Positions 42,233 to 52,327 of a stretch of 53,634 bases of DNA are shown here, in pieces. The notes below the pieces were generated by a model. That model was not told where the DNA came from and ran no database searches. It worked only from the letters and a program-made list of their open reading frames with translations. The first letter of the stretch is position 1, and each line of letters begins with the position of its first letter. The stretch covers positions 1 to 53,634 of the forward strand of contig CALXVG010000007.1 in the NCBI GenBank assembly GCA_944391955.1, read 5' to 3'. The translations under genes were made by a program, and so were the position numbers. This DNA is from an uncultured Clostridia bacterium. Lineage in GTDB: Bacteria; Bacillota; Clostridia; TANB77; CAG-508.

Positions 42233-43162
42233 ATGCCATTAGTAACAACTAAAAATATGTTTGAAAAATCAATGAAAGAAGGATTTGCCATAGGAGCATT
42301 TAATGTAAATAATATGGAATTTATACAAGGGATTGTAGATGCTGCAGCAGAAGAAAATTCACCAGTTATATTACAAGTTTCATCAAGTGCAATAAAATAT
42401 GCAAGAATAAATTATTTAAGAAAAATGGTAGAAGCAGCTGTAGAAGAAACAAATATTCCAATAGCATTACACTTAGACCATGGACCAGATTTCGAAACAT
42501 GCAAAAAATGTGTTGATGCAGGATTTACATCTGTTATGATAGATGGTTCAAAATATGATTTTGAAGAAAATGTAGCATTAACAAAACAAGTAGTAGAATA
42601 TGCTCACTCAAAAGGTGTTGTAGTAGAAGCTGAGCTAGGAAAATTAGCAGGTATTGAAGATGATGTAAATGTATCAGAAAGTGATGCAATGTATACAGAT
42701 CCAGAACAAGCAAAAGAATTTGTAGAAAGAACAGGTTGTGATTCTTTAGCAATAGCAATAGGAACAAGCCATGGTGCATATAAATTCAAAGGTGAAGCAA
42801 AATTAAGATTTGATATACTAGAAAAAATAAAAGAAAAAATACCAAATACACCAATAGTTTTACATGGTGCTTCAACAGTAATACCAGAATTAGTAGAAAC
42901 ATGTAATAAATATGGTGCAGATATACCAGGTGCAAAAGGTGTTCCAAATGAGATTTTAAAAGAAGCAGGAAGACTTGGAGTATCAAAAATTAATGTAGAT
43001 ACAGATTTAAGATTAGCAATGACAGCTAATATAAGAAAAGTATTTGCTGAAAAACCTTCAGAATTTGACCCTAGAAAATATTTAGGACCTGCAAGAGATT
43101 CAATAAAAGAAACAGTACAATTTAAAATAAAAAATGTATTCTGTTCAAGTAATAAAGCATAA
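42233..43162 (+). CDS. fba: Class II fructose-1,6-bisphosphate aldolase
   Basis: A 309-aa zinc aldolase of glycolysis and gluconeogenesis. Zinc and active-site motifs: ALHLDHGPDFETC (about residues 80-92), VEAELGKLAG (about 132), the His in AIGTSHGAYKF (about 180) and LHGAST (about 209). NVDTDLRLA binds the phosphate side. Start ATG at 42233 after AAAGGAGG; the frame opens at 42182 inside the promoter. Single gene between promoter and terminator. Confidence 0.97.
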   Translation: MPLVTTKNMFEKSMKEGFAIGAFNVNNMEFIQGIVDAAAEENSPVILQVSSSAIKYARINYLRKMVEAAVEETNIPIALHLDHGPDFETCKKCVDAGFTSVMIDGSKYDFEENVALTKQVVEYAHSKGVVVEAELGKLAGIEDDVNVSESDAMYTDPEQAKEFVERTGCDSLAIAIGTSHGAYKFKGEAKLRFDILEKIKEKIPNTPIVLHGASTVIPELVETCNKYGADIPGAKGVPNEILKEAGRLGVSKINVDTDLRLAMTANIRKVFAEKPSEFDPRKYLGPARDSIKETVQFKIKNVFCSSNKA

Positions 43163-43166
43163 AATG

Positions 43167-43207
43167 AAAAAGGCATTCTCAATTTCAAAATGAGAATGCT
43201 TTTTTTA
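43167..43207. terminator. Bidirectional terminator between fba and smpB
   Basis: GCATTCTCA (43173-43181) pairs with TGAGAATGC (43191-43199), flanked by A and T runs on both sides. Confidence 0.88.
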
Positions 43208-43219
43208 AATATTTTAATT

Positions 43220-43666
43220 TTAATATTCAGCCATTTGTTTTTTCATACGCATTTCAGCATCACGTTTAGCAATATCTTGACGCTTATCATATAATTTTTT
43301 ACCTTTACCAATTCCTAATTCAAGCTTAACTAGATTACCCTTGAAATATAAGCTCATTGGAATTAAAGAATATCCTTTTTGTTTAATTTGACCAGCTAAT
43401 CTAAATATTTCATGTTTATTTGCTAATAATTTTCTATCACGCAATGGGTCTTTATTATAAATGTTGCCAAATTCGTAAGGACTAATATGTAAATTATATA
43501 TATATAACTCACCATTTTTTATTCCAGCATAACTATCTTTCAAATTAACTTTTCCATTTTTTATTGATTTAATTTCAGTTCCAGACAAAACAATTCCAGT
43601 TTCTAAAGTATCTATAATTGTATAATTATGTTTTGCAACTGGATTTTTTGCAATTATTTTTGACAT
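43220..43666 (-). CDS. smpB: SsrA-binding protein SmpB
   Basis: A 148-aa RNA-binding protein that carries tmRNA to stalled ribosomes. The OB-like core with [21 protein letters not shown] and [16 protein letters not shown] is clear, and the basic C-terminal tail [17 protein letters not shown] is present. Its RNA partner ssrA lies 5.4 kb away at 48666-49018. Start ATG at 43666 after AAAGGAGT. Confidence 0.97.
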   Translation of the reverse strand: MSKIIAKNPVAKHNYTIIDTLETGIVLSGTEIKSIKNGKVNLKDSYAGIKNGELYIYNLHISPYEFGNIYNKDPLRDRKLLANKHEIFRLAGQIKQKGYSLIPMSLYFKGNLVKLELGIGKGKKLYDKRQDIAKRDAEMRMKKQMAEY

Positions 43667-43698
43667 TCTTATGTACTCCTTTAATCTAAATTCATATA

Positions 43699-43728
43699 AT
43701 TATAACATACTTGATACAAAGGTGTCAA
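43699..43728 (-). promoter_or_regulatory. Sigma-A promoter of smpB
   Basis: On the minus strand TTGACA (43723-43728), 18 bp, TGtTATAAT (TATAAT at 43699-43704). Confidence 0.8.
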
Positions 43729-43730
43729 AG

Positions 43731-43777
43731 AAGATACTTCTAATGACTAGAAAATAACTATCAGCTAGAAGTATCTT
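43731..43777 (-). terminator. Hairpin after the gene at 43788
   Basis: A 12-bp perfect stem, AAGATACTTCTA (43731-43742) / TAGAAGTATCTT (43766-43777). The run of T on the minus side is short, so strength is uncertain. Confidence 0.5.
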
Positions 43778-43787
43778 TCCAAATTAA

Positions 43788-44261
43788 TTATTCATCATCA
43801 TCATGTCTATTAGTTGTATTTTGAACAGCATAATACCAAACAAGAGCAACAATAACAACACCAGCTATTGCAACAATTACCCAAACCCATGTTGTAGGGT
43901 CATTAGTATTCATATCAGAAGTTGTTCCAGTGCCATCAGTAGTAGTTCTAGTAGCAACATAATCATTAGTTCTCATATTGTCTATACTTAAAGCACCTTC
44001 TACACCGTTTTCAGCATTCCCAACACCATTTCTTATATCTTCACCAAGATTTTCTGCACCATTAACGATATCAGAACTAACATCATTTATGCCAGTTTTA
44101 ACATCAGTACCAAGACGTTCAGCACCATCAACAATTGCAGTGCCAGCATCATTAATACCATTTTTTATATCATTTGATGTATTATTTGCATAAACAATAT
44201 TAGATAAAAGTATTAAAACTGCAAAAAAGGTAGATAATAATATTAAACTTTTTTTACACAT
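43788..44261 (-). CDS. Uncharacterised secreted/anchored protein with amphipathic repeats
   Basis: A 157-aa protein: signal peptide (residues 1-25), three related repeats of about 22 residues (such as NGINDAGTAIVDGAERLGTD), a Thr/Asp-rich linker holding NDYVATRTTTDG, then a C-terminal membrane segment (about 124-145) and a short charged cytoplasmic tail. Not recognised. It resembles small anchored surface proteins of gut Clostridia. The gene 44363-44689 is similar in layout, suggesting a pair. Ribosome-binding site AGGAGG. Confidence 0.65.
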   Translation of the reverse strand: MCKKSLILLSTFFAVLILLSNIVYANNTSNDIKNGINDAGTAIVDGAERLGTDVKTGINDVSSDIVNGAENLGEDIRNGVGNAENGVEGALSIDNMRTNDYVATRTTTDGTGTTSDMNTNDPTTWVWVIVAIAGVVIVALVWYYAVQNTTNRHDDDE

Positions 44262-44323
44262 AAATTTTACCTCCTATTAGTTTTTTCAATAATAGTATTT
44301 ATTTTTGCATAAAAAATATGCAT

Positions 44324-44354
44324 AAAAAAAATGCCTCTTTTTACAAAAAAAGGC
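44324..44354 (-). terminator. Terminator after the gene at 44363
   Basis: On the minus strand GCCTTTTTTTGTAAAAAGAGGC forms a stem, followed by ATTTTTTTTATG. Corresponds to 44333-44354 plus the T tail at 44324-44330. Confidence 0.6.
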
Positions 44355-44362
44355 ACAATATA

Positions 44363-44689
44363 TTATTTAAAACGAAGTATGATAGCAATTCCTAATAGAA
44401 AATTAACAATTCCAACAGCAACTACAATAATATCAATAATATCTGATGTTGTTAATGCAGTATCTTGTGATTGTGAGGATGAAGTAGAAACAGTTGGTAA
44501 TGAGCTAGAGAGACTTGATGATGAAGTATTACTTCTTGTTGAATCGTTATTTATATTTTCAGTTATGTTCGTATGTGCTTCTGCATCAGTATTATTGGGA
44601 TGAGTAACAATATCTACAGCAAAAGATGAAGAAACAAATAATACACAAAATATAATTACAAATAAAAAAACTTTTTTTACTTTAAGCAT
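44363..44689 (-). CDS. Uncharacterised Ser-rich anchored protein
   Basis: A 108-aa protein with a signal peptide (residues 1-24, ends SSSFA), a Ser/Thr/Asn-rich low-complexity middle (about 40-80) and a C-terminal membrane segment (about 84-105) ending RFK. Not recognised. Ribosome-binding site AGGAGG at 44698-44703. Convergent or paired with the similar 43788 gene, from which a terminator separates it. Confidence 0.6.
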   Translation of the reverse strand: MLKVKKVFLFVIIFCVLFVSSSFAVDIVTHPNNTDAEAHTNITENINNDSTRSNTSSSSLSSSLPTVSTSSSQSQDTALTTSDIIDIIVVAVGIVNFLLGIAIILRFK

Positions 44690-44825
44690 ATTTTTTACCT
44701 CCTAGTCGGACTATTTATATAATACACAAAAATAAAAAATTTGTCTATATTTTATAGAAAAGTAATATATTTTTTTTTGAAGAATATAATTTAATGATGT
44801 AAAAATTAAAATAGGAGGATATATT

Positions 44826-45218
44826 ATGATAAAAGTAAATGAAAATAGTACACATTCAAATAATATAATAAAAATACTGAAAGGAAGTATATTAGCAATT
44901 GTAATATCAATAATACTACTTGTGATTTTTGCAATAGTTCTTACATATACAAATTTTAATGAAAATATGACACCAACAGTAATTATTATAATTACAGCAA
45001 TTAGTATTTTAATAGGGAGCCAAATTACAGCAAGTAGTATAAAGAAAAATGGTATATTAAATGGAATTGCAGTAGGATTAATTTATGTATTATTCCTATA
45101 TTTAATGTCAAGTACTATTTCAAAAAACTTTTCATTAAATAATTATGCAATAATTATGATTGCGGCAAGCATTGCAATAGGCGGATTAGGAGGCATAATA
45201 GGAGTGAATAGAAAATAA
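44826..45218 (+). CDS. TIGR04086 family membrane protein
   Basis: A 130-aa protein with four membrane segments and the pattern KGSILAIVISIILLVIFAIV, GSQITASSIKKNGILNGIAVGLIY and a C-terminal IGGLGGIIGVNRK. This is the TIGR04086 (YrzE-like) family, found in spore formers, of unknown function. Start ATG 44826 after AGGAGG. Just upstream of the groESL promoter. Confidence 0.8.
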   Translation: MIKVNENSTHSNNIIKILKGSILAIVISIILLVIFAIVLTYTNFNENMTPTVIIIITAISILIGSQITASSIKKNGILNGIAVGLIYVLFLYLMSSTISKNFSLNNYAIIMIAASIAIGGLGGIIGVNRK

Positions 45219-45220
45219 TT

Positions 45221-45247
45221 TTAGCAAAAACTATTGACAATTGCTAA
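45221..45247 (+). promoter_or_regulatory. Second CIRCE-like operator overlapping the groESL -35
   Basis: TTAGCAAAA (45221-45229), 9 nt, AATTGCTAA (45239-45247). The right half is identical to that of the main CIRCE element downstream. The left half has lost the CTC end of the consensus. Confidence 0.5.
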
Positions 45248-45262
45248 AAAAAGGTATAAATT
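45234..45262 (+). promoter_or_regulatory. groESL promoter
   Basis: TTGACA (45234-45239), 17 bp, TAAATT (45257-45262); the alternative -10 TATAAA (45255-45260) is at 15 bp. Confidence 0.6.
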
Positions 45263-45263
45263 A

Positions 45264-45290
45264 TTAGCAGTCGAACAAAGCAATTGCTAA
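45264..45290 (+). promoter_or_regulatory. CIRCE operator (HrcA-binding site)
   Basis: TTAGCAGTC (45264-45272), 9-nt spacer, AATTGCTAA (45282-45290); consensus TTAGCACTC-N9-GAGTGCTAA (8/9 and 7/9 matches). It is just after the -10, the usual place for HrcA repression of groESL. Confidence 0.8.
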
Positions 45291-45293
45291 TAA

Positions 45294-47250
<1,957 letters not shown>

Positions 47251-47251
47251 T

Positions 47252-47343
47252 ACGGAGGTCGGAGGTCAGATGTCGGATGTCGGAAAACCGAAGTCGGATG
47301 TCGGAAGTTAGATGTCAGAAATCGGATGACTGAGGTCGGAATA
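47252..47343 (+). repeat. GTCGGA-type short tandem repeat, copy 2 (plus orientation)
   Basis: About ten degenerate units of 7-9 nt (GGAGGTCGGAGGTCAGATG, then GTCGGATGTCGGAA, GAAGTCGGATG, GTCGGAAGTTAGATG). It is much richer in GC than the genome and lies between groEL (stop at 47250) and nadD (start 47359). The same sequence family occurs inverted at 42105-42166. Confidence 0.75.
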
Positions 47344-47358
47344 TGACTGAAATAGAAA

Positions 47359-47958
47359 ATGGAGAAAAAAATTATTGCAGTATTTGGCGGGGCTTTTAAC
47401 CCGCCAGCAAATTCTCATTTGAGTTTAGCAAAACAGATTTTAGAAAAAAATAATATGGTCGAAAAAGTAATTTTTGTACCAGTAAATGTTAAATATAATA
47501 AAGATGGACTAGCTTCTAATGAAGCTAGATTTTCCATGCTTCAAGAAATTTGTAAAAATGTTCAAGGTTTAGAAGTATCTAGGATAGAGTTAGATAGTAA
47601 AAGACAATTATATACATTAGAAACATTAAGATTAATAAAAGAACAGTACAAAGAACATGAAATCTACTTTGTGTTAGGCTCAGATAATTTAAAAATGTTG
47701 GAAACATGGCACAATGCAGATACACTTTTGAAAGAGTTTAAAATCTTAGTATTAGAAAGAGGAGAAGATAAAACAGAAGAAATTATTGAAAAAAATAATT
47801 TTTTAAAAGAATATAAAGATTCAATAATGAAACTTTCAGATATAAATAAAATAGATTTGTCTTCAACTGAAATCAGAGAAAAGCTAAAAAAAGGAGAAAC
47901 AATAGAAGATTTAGTGCCAAAAGAAATATTGAAACAAGTTTTAGAACTTTATAAATAA
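47359..47958 (+). CDS. nadD: Nicotinate-nucleotide adenylyltransferase
   Basis: A 199-aa nucleotidyltransferase making deamido-NAD. The N-terminal AVFGGAFNPPANSHLSLAK is the nucleotide loop; the usual (H/T)xGH motif reads ANSH, keeping only the second His. EIYFVLGSDNLKMLETWHN and the C-terminal IDLSSTEIREKLKKGE (ISTS-like) support NadD. No good ribosome-binding site lies before the ATG, since the GTCGGA repeat ends just before it. The HD-domain partner YqeK usually found next to nadD is absent. Confidence 0.88.
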   Translation: MEKKIIAVFGGAFNPPANSHLSLAKQILEKNNMVEKVIFVPVNVKYNKDGLASNEARFSMLQEICKNVQGLEVSRIELDSKRQLYTLETLRLIKEQYKEHEIYFVLGSDNLKMLETWHNADTLLKEFKILVLERGEDKTEEIIEKNNFLKEYKDSIMKLSDINKIDLSSTEIREKLKKGETIEDLVPKEILKQVLELYK

Positions 47959-48023
47959 TAAAATCACTCTTATTAACATAAAAACATATAATATAATATA
48001 TAAAATAAGAGGGAGGAATTATA

Positions 48024-48584
48024 GTGCTACTCAAGGGTAAAAAAATAACATTTGGGATAACAGGTTCATTATATGCAATAAAAAAAGTAATTCCTCAAAT
48101 TCATATATTAAAAAATGAAGGAGCGGACATTATACCAATAATGTCTGTTAATTATTATGGAGATAAATTAGAGATTCTAAAACAAATTACAGATATAACA
48201 GAAGAAAAAATATTATGCAATATTCAAGAAGTTGAAAATGAATTAAACAAAAACGATATAGATATAATGATAATTGCACCATGTTCAGGAAATCACATAG
48301 CAAAATTAGCAAATGGAATAATGGATACAGCTGTGTTAAAAGCAGTAGAAAAAAACTTAAAAAATGACAAAAATATTGTTATAGGCATTGCAAGTCTAGA
48401 GGGGTTAGGAATAGAAGCAAAAAATATAGGAAAGCTATTAAATATGAAAAAAATGTTTTTTATACCTTTTAGACAGGATAACCCAATAACAAAACCAAAT
48501 TCTCTAATGTATAGTAATAAACATATTTTAGAAACAACAATAAAAGCTTTAAACGAAGAACAAATTCAGCCAATACTCGTGTAG
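48024..48584 (+). CDS. dpaB: Dipicolinate synthase subunit B
   Basis: A 186-aa flavoprotein of the HFCD fold (SpoVFB), the flavin-binding half of dipicolinate synthase. Visible are KKITFGITGSLYAIKK at the start and MIIAPCSGNHIAKLANGIMD (about residues 89-108). With DpaA it oxidises the lysine intermediate to dipicolinic acid in the mother cell for spore uptake by SpoVA. dpaA, which usually lies directly before dpaB, is not in the window. Start GTG 48024 after GGGAGGAA. Confidence 0.9.
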   Translation: MLLKGKKITFGITGSLYAIKKVIPQIHILKNEGADIIPIMSVNYYGDKLEILKQITDITEEKILCNIQEVENELNKNDIDIMIIAPCSGNHIAKLANGIMDTAVLKAVEKNLKNDKNIVIGIASLEGLGIEAKNIGKLLNMKKMFFIPFRQDNPITKPNSLMYSNKHILETTIKALNEEQIQPILV

Positions 48585-48603
48585 AGTAAAATAAGCATTA
48601 TAT

Positions 48604-48655
48604 AAAAATAGTTGTTAACAAATGAAGTAATCCAATTTGTTAAACAACTATTTTT
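48604..48655. terminator. Bidirectional terminator between dpaB and ssrA
   Basis: AAAAATAGTTGTT (48604-48616) pairs with AACAACTATTTTT (48643-48655), extended by an inner ACAAAT/ATTTGT stem, with A/T runs on both sides. Confidence 0.85.
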
Positions 48656-48665
48656 GATTAGAATT

Positions 48666-49018
48666 TGGTGGAGGTGGAGGGAGTCGAACCCTCGTCCAAT
48701 TTCCTATTCATATAAACTTCTACGAGTGTAGTTTATTATTGAAAATTCCCTCAAATTCTTGCAAATAAACACGCTTGAATTATTGGTAGCCTTTAAATAC
48801 CCATTATTTCCAAGGCAAGAAATAATTTTGTTTCCTACTTTAGTCGACACCTTATCTATAACAGTAGGCTTTACAGTAAGATGACGTTGCAACTAGGCAG
48901 CGTATGCTAATTCTTTATCAGCGTTTATTTTTATTTCGCTTTTTTTAAGTGGCCGAAGCGACCATCCACTACTCGCTATTTATATTGCAAAAAAACTGTC
49001 GAAACCAAATACACCCCC
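48666..49018 (-). ncRNA. ssrA: tmRNA (ssrA)
   Basis: A 353-nt one-piece tmRNA. The 5' end GGGGGTG (49012-49018) pairs with CACCTCC at the 3' end, which is followed by ACCA (48666-48669 region). The T-arm contains GGGTTCGACTCCC. The start TATTTGGTTTCGACAG is typical. It encodes a proteolysis tag frame ending at TAG (48893-48895); read back it gives ...INADKELAYAA, so the degradation signal ends LAYAA. It works with SmpB (43220). Very strong promoter upstream. Confidence 0.95.
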
Positions 49019-49028
49019 ATATGTTTCC

Positions 49029-49057
49029 ATTATACTAATTATTTTACTTTTTGTCAA
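49029..49057 (-). promoter_or_regulatory. Consensus sigma-A promoter of ssrA
   Basis: On the minus strand TTGACA (49052-49057), 17 bp, TATAAT (49029-49034), a perfect consensus. Confidence 0.9.
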
Positions 49058-49160
49058 TGCTCACAAGCGAAATTTTGATACCAATTTATACAAATAAAAT
49101 TTATACAATACAGCAGTATATAAGTATTACAAAATTATACGCAATTATAGGCAAAACACC

Positions 49161-49189
49161 TTGACATATAAAAGTAAAATAAATATAAT
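49161..49189 (+). promoter_or_regulatory. Consensus sigma-A promoter of the prepilin peptidase gene
   Basis: TTGACA (49161-49166), 17 bp, TATAAT (49184-49189), a perfect consensus. The gene is therefore expressed apart from the pilus operon. Confidence 0.85.
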
Positions 49190-49225
49190 ATAAATGTAAA
49201 AAAGTAAAATACGAAGGAGAAAAGA

Positions 49226-49960
49226 ATGTACTTAAATGATACGCATATTTTAATCTATGTAGTTGTACTATTTATCGGCGGAATGATAGGACAAGTTGTA
49301 GATTACTTGAACAAAACATTTGTGAAAGAGAAAAAAATTTTATCAAAAGACAGTTTTAAACAATATAAACTAATTGCAAAACCAAACTATTCATTAATAT
49401 TAATAAATGCAATATTATATGTAACCTTATTGTATAAATTTGGAGTCAATCTAGAATTTTTCAGATTTGCTTTATTAGTACCAATGTTAATATGTGCATT
49501 TGTAGTTGATTACCAAGAACAAATAATACCGAACAGATTAAATTTAACAATGTTTGAGATAGGATTAATTTTTACATTTGTACTTGGAATATTTAACTTA
49601 AGCATGGCAAAAGATGCTTTGTTAGGAATGTTAGCCGGAGGAGGAATATTTTTAGCTATAACATTAATAGGAGGACTAATTGCAGGAAAAGAAGCAATGG
49701 GCTTAGGAGATGTAAAACTAATGGGAGCATTAGGATTATATTTCGGTTTAACAGGAATAATAATAATATCAGTATTATCTTTCTTAATAGGAGCAATAAT
49801 AAGCATAGTTATAGTTTTAGCAAAGAAAAATCGTGAAGATGGATATATTCCATTCGGACCATTTATAGTTTTAGCAACAATAATTACAATTTTTGTTCCA
49901 ACGAATGTTTTATATGTAAGTTTGATGCAGATTTTTTCATTAGGCTTATATAAAGCATAA
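49226..49960 (+). CDS. Prepilin peptidase A24 domain protein (PilD/TadV-like)
   Basis: A 244-aa membrane aspartyl peptidase. Both catalytic aspartates are visible: FVVDYQEQIIPNRLN (about residues 92-106) and MGLGDVKLMGALG (about 157-169, GxGD). About seven membrane segments. The N-terminal region (residues 1-60) has the place of the PilD zinc domain but no cysteines. This would be the enzyme that cuts the pilin leaders of 6021, 7015 and 29999, with methylation possibly left to the 6387 protein. Start ATG 49226 after GAAGGAGAA. Confidence 0.88.
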   Translation: MYLNDTHILIYVVVLFIGGMIGQVVDYLNKTFVKEKKILSKDSFKQYKLIAKPNYSLILINAILYVTLLYKFGVNLEFFRFALLVPMLICAFVVDYQEQIIPNRLNLTMFEIGLIFTFVLGIFNLSMAKDALLGMLAGGGIFLAITLIGGLIAGKEAMGLGDVKLMGALGLYFGLTGIIIISVLSFLIGAIISIVIVLAKKNREDGYIPFGPFIVLATIITIFVPTNVLYVSLMQIFSLGLYKA

Positions 49961-50032
49961 GAAGATATTTTATTTAGTGGTTTGAATTTTAGAGTTATTC
50001 TTTAGAACTATGAGCTTTGAATGGAGGTTTTT

Positions 50033-51094
50033 ATGAATGAGAAAATAAGACTTTTACGCGAGAGATTAAGAAGCTTAAATCTAGAGGGAATGATAATTAC
50101 TAACCCAATTAATATCAAATACTTAACAAATATAGAAAATGAAGGAACATTATTAATTACAAGAAAAGAAAATATTTTTTTAACATATACAATGTATCTA
50201 GAAAGTGTAAAAAGCACCCTAACAATCAATGATGAGATAATTGTTATGGATTTTAGAGATGTTAGCAAAGATGAATGCGAAAACTTTTTCCTATTTTGCG
50301 AAAACGTAGGATTTGAAGAAGGATATGTAACATATAAACAATATCATTTTTTAAAACAAAAATATAAAGTTAATAATATGGCAGAAACAGATAATCTAAT
50401 AGAAAAATTAAGAGCTGTAAAAGACAAAGAAGAGATAGCCAATATTACTAAGGCATGTGAAATTACAGATAAATGTTTTGAACACTTATTAACGTTTATA
50501 AAAGTAGGAGTGACAGAAAAGAAAATAGCAAATGAAATTGAATGTTTCTTCAAAGAAAATGGGGCAGACGGATTAGCTTTTGATACGGTTGTAGCAATAG
50601 GAGAAAATAGCTCACAGCCACATTGGAAACCTTCAGATAGAGCAGTACAAATGGCAGATCCAATTTTAATAGATATGGGTTGTAAATATCACGGATATTG
50701 TTCAGATATGACAAGAACGATTTTTATGGGATGTATATTAGAAGAAATAAAGCCAATATATGATTTAGTATTAAAAAATTTGCTAAATGCAGAAGATGAA
50801 ATTAGAGAATACTCAAGTATAAAGACACTTTCACAAATGGTAGAAACAGATTTAAGGTTATACAAATATGATTTGATACATGCATTAGGCCATAGCATAG
50901 GACTAGAAACTCATGAGATACCATATATAACATCTAAAAATGATACTTACTTAAAAAAGAATATGACAGTAGCAATTGAACCAGGAATATATATACCAGG
51001 TAAATTCGGAATAAGAATAGAGGATACAATATTAGTAGAGCAAAACACAAAAACAATTTTAACAAAATCACCAAAGAAATATACAGTAATATAG
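50033..51094 (+). CDS. pepP: Xaa-Pro aminopeptidase (M24)
   Basis: A 353-aa metallo-aminopeptidase that removes residues before proline. An N-terminal creatinase-like domain (residues 1 to about 130) is followed by the pita-bread catalytic domain with metal ligands DMGCKYHGYCSDMTRT (two Asp), GHSIGLETHE (His), AIEPGIYIP (Glu) and GIRIEDTIL (Glu). Start ATG at 50033 after GGAGG; the ATG at 50021 precedes that site. The pepP-efp order is common in Firmicutes. Confidence 0.93.
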   Translation: MNEKIRLLRERLRSLNLEGMIITNPINIKYLTNIENEGTLLITRKENIFLTYTMYLESVKSTLTINDEIIVMDFRDVSKDECENFFLFCENVGFEEGYVTYKQYHFLKQKYKVNNMAETDNLIEKLRAVKDKEEIANITKACEITDKCFEHLLTFIKVGVTEKKIANEIECFFKENGADGLAFDTVVAIGENSSQPHWKPSDRAVQMADPILIDMGCKYHGYCSDMTRTIFMGCILEEIKPIYDLVLKNLLNAEDEIREYSSIKTLSQMVETDLRLYKYDLIHALGHSIGLETHEIPYITSKNDTYLKKNMTVAIEPGIYIPGKFGIRIEDTILVEQNTKTILTKSPKKYTVI

Positions 51095-51120
51095 TAAATA
51101 CTATAATTTCATAGGAACAC

Positions 51121-51149
51121 TTGAAAAAAGCGGAAAAATATAGTAAAAT
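51121..51149 (+). promoter_or_regulatory. Sigma-A promoter of efp
   Basis: TTGAAA (51121-51126), 17 bp, TAAAAT (51144-51149). Confidence 0.65.
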
Positions 51150-51186
51150 AGAAAAGTAAAAATAAAAAAGAAAGAGGTAATAGATT

Positions 51187-51756
51187 ATGGCAGAAGTATA
51201 TATGGCAGGAGATGTTAGAAACGGAACAACATTTGAAATGGAAGGTTCAGTATATAAAGTAATTGAATTCCAACATGTAAAACCAGGAAAAGGAGCAGCT
51301 TTTGTTAGAACAAAGCTAAAAAATGTAATAACAGGAGCAGTGTTAGAGAAAACATTTAACCCTTCAGAAAAATTACAAGGTGCAGAAATTGAAAAAAGAG
51401 AAATGCAATATTTGTATAATGATGGAGATTTATATTATTTTATGGATAATGAAACATATGACCAAATTCCACTTAATAGAGAAGATTTAGGAGATATGTT
51501 AAAATTCTTAAAGGAAAATATGATAGTAAAAACATTAGCATTTAAAGGAAAAATATTTGCAGTTGAACCACCAATGTTTGTGGAACTAGAAGTAACATAT
51601 ACAGAACCAGGATTTAGTGGAAATACAGCAGGAGCAGGTGCAACAAAACCAGCAGAACTAGAAACAGGAGCAACTATAAATGTTCCACTATTTGTAAACA
51701 CAGGTGACAAAATTAGAATTGATACAAGAACTGGTGAATACATGGAAAGGATTTAA
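51187..51756 (+). CDS. efp: Elongation factor P
   Basis: A 189-aa tRNA-mimic that rescues ribosomes paused at polyproline. The tip loop [17 protein letters not shown] has Lys in the position modified in many bacteria. Three OB/KOW-type domains follow, ending [19 protein letters not shown]. Length is normal. Start ATG 51187 after AAGAGGT. Followed 3 nt later by the CD1247-type gene. Confidence 0.97.
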   Translation: MAEVYMAGDVRNGTTFEMEGSVYKVIEFQHVKPGKGAAFVRTKLKNVITGAVLEKTFNPSEKLQGAEIEKREMQYLYNDGDLYYFMDNETYDQIPLNREDLGDMLKFLKENMIVKTLAFKGKIFAVEPPMFVELEVTYTEPGFSGNTAGAGATKPAELETGATINVPLFVNTGDKIRIDTRTGEYMERI

Positions 51757-51758
51757 AA

Positions 51759-52247
51759 ATGGCTGATATAAGTTTAAATATAAAAAAGATAATTACAGAC
51801 TTAGAAGAAAAAATCACAAATAAAGAAGATATGGAAATAGCAAAAGTTGAAATTTTCAATTTATACAATTTATTTCTTGATGAATTGACTAGAATAAATG
51901 AAATATCAACTGAGCAAATAACAAAACTAGCAATGGAACAACAACTAACAAATGAGAAGATTGAAAAAATAGAAAAAAGCTTAAAAAAGATAGAAAATGA
52001 TATTTACTTAGACGATGATGAAGAAGAAGATGAATATTCTATGGAAATAGCATGTCCATATTGCAATAAAGAATTTGTAGTAGAGATGGACGAAATCGCA
52101 GATAAAGATGAAATATCATGTCCTGAGTGTAATAATACAATAGAGTTAGACTGGGGAAAAGATTGCAATTGTGATGATTGTGATGATGACTGTGATTGTT
52201 GTGATGGTGAATGTCATCATCACCATGACGAAGAAGATGATATGTAA
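51759..52247 (+). CDS. CD1247-type protein with zinc ribbon and metal-binding-like tail
   Basis: A 162-aa protein. The N-terminal half is a helical, coiled-coil region (about residues 10-85), like the CD1247 N-terminal domain of Clostridia. Then comes a zinc-ribbon (CPYC ... CPEC, about 99-126) and a tail packed with Cys, Asp and His (CNCDDCDDDCDCCDGECHHHH). The tail looks able to bind metal. Almost overlapping efp, so probably coexpressed. Function unknown. Confidence 0.75.
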   Translation: MADISLNIKKIITDLEEKITNKEDMEIAKVEIFNLYNLFLDELTRINEISTEQITKLAMEQQLTNEKIEKIEKSLKKIENDIYLDDDEEEDEYSMEIACPYCNKEFVVEMDEIADKDEISCPECNNTIELDWGKDCNCDDCDDDCDCCDGECHHHHDEEDDM

Positions 52248-52255
52248 ATAATAAT

Positions 52256-52285
52256 AAAAATCTCAGGAATAAACTGAGATTTTTA
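52256..52285 (+). terminator. Terminator of the efp unit
   Basis: AAAAATCTCAG (52256-52266), loop GAATAAA, CTGAGATTTTT (52274-52284). Confidence 0.9.
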
Positions 52286-52327
52286 TATATTCAAAAAAAT
52301 TGTAATATTAATAGATGGAGAAAAATA

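Noticed and set aside
47252..47343. GTCGGA units as a CRISPR array
   Set aside because: Units are 7-9 nt, degenerate and without unique spacers.
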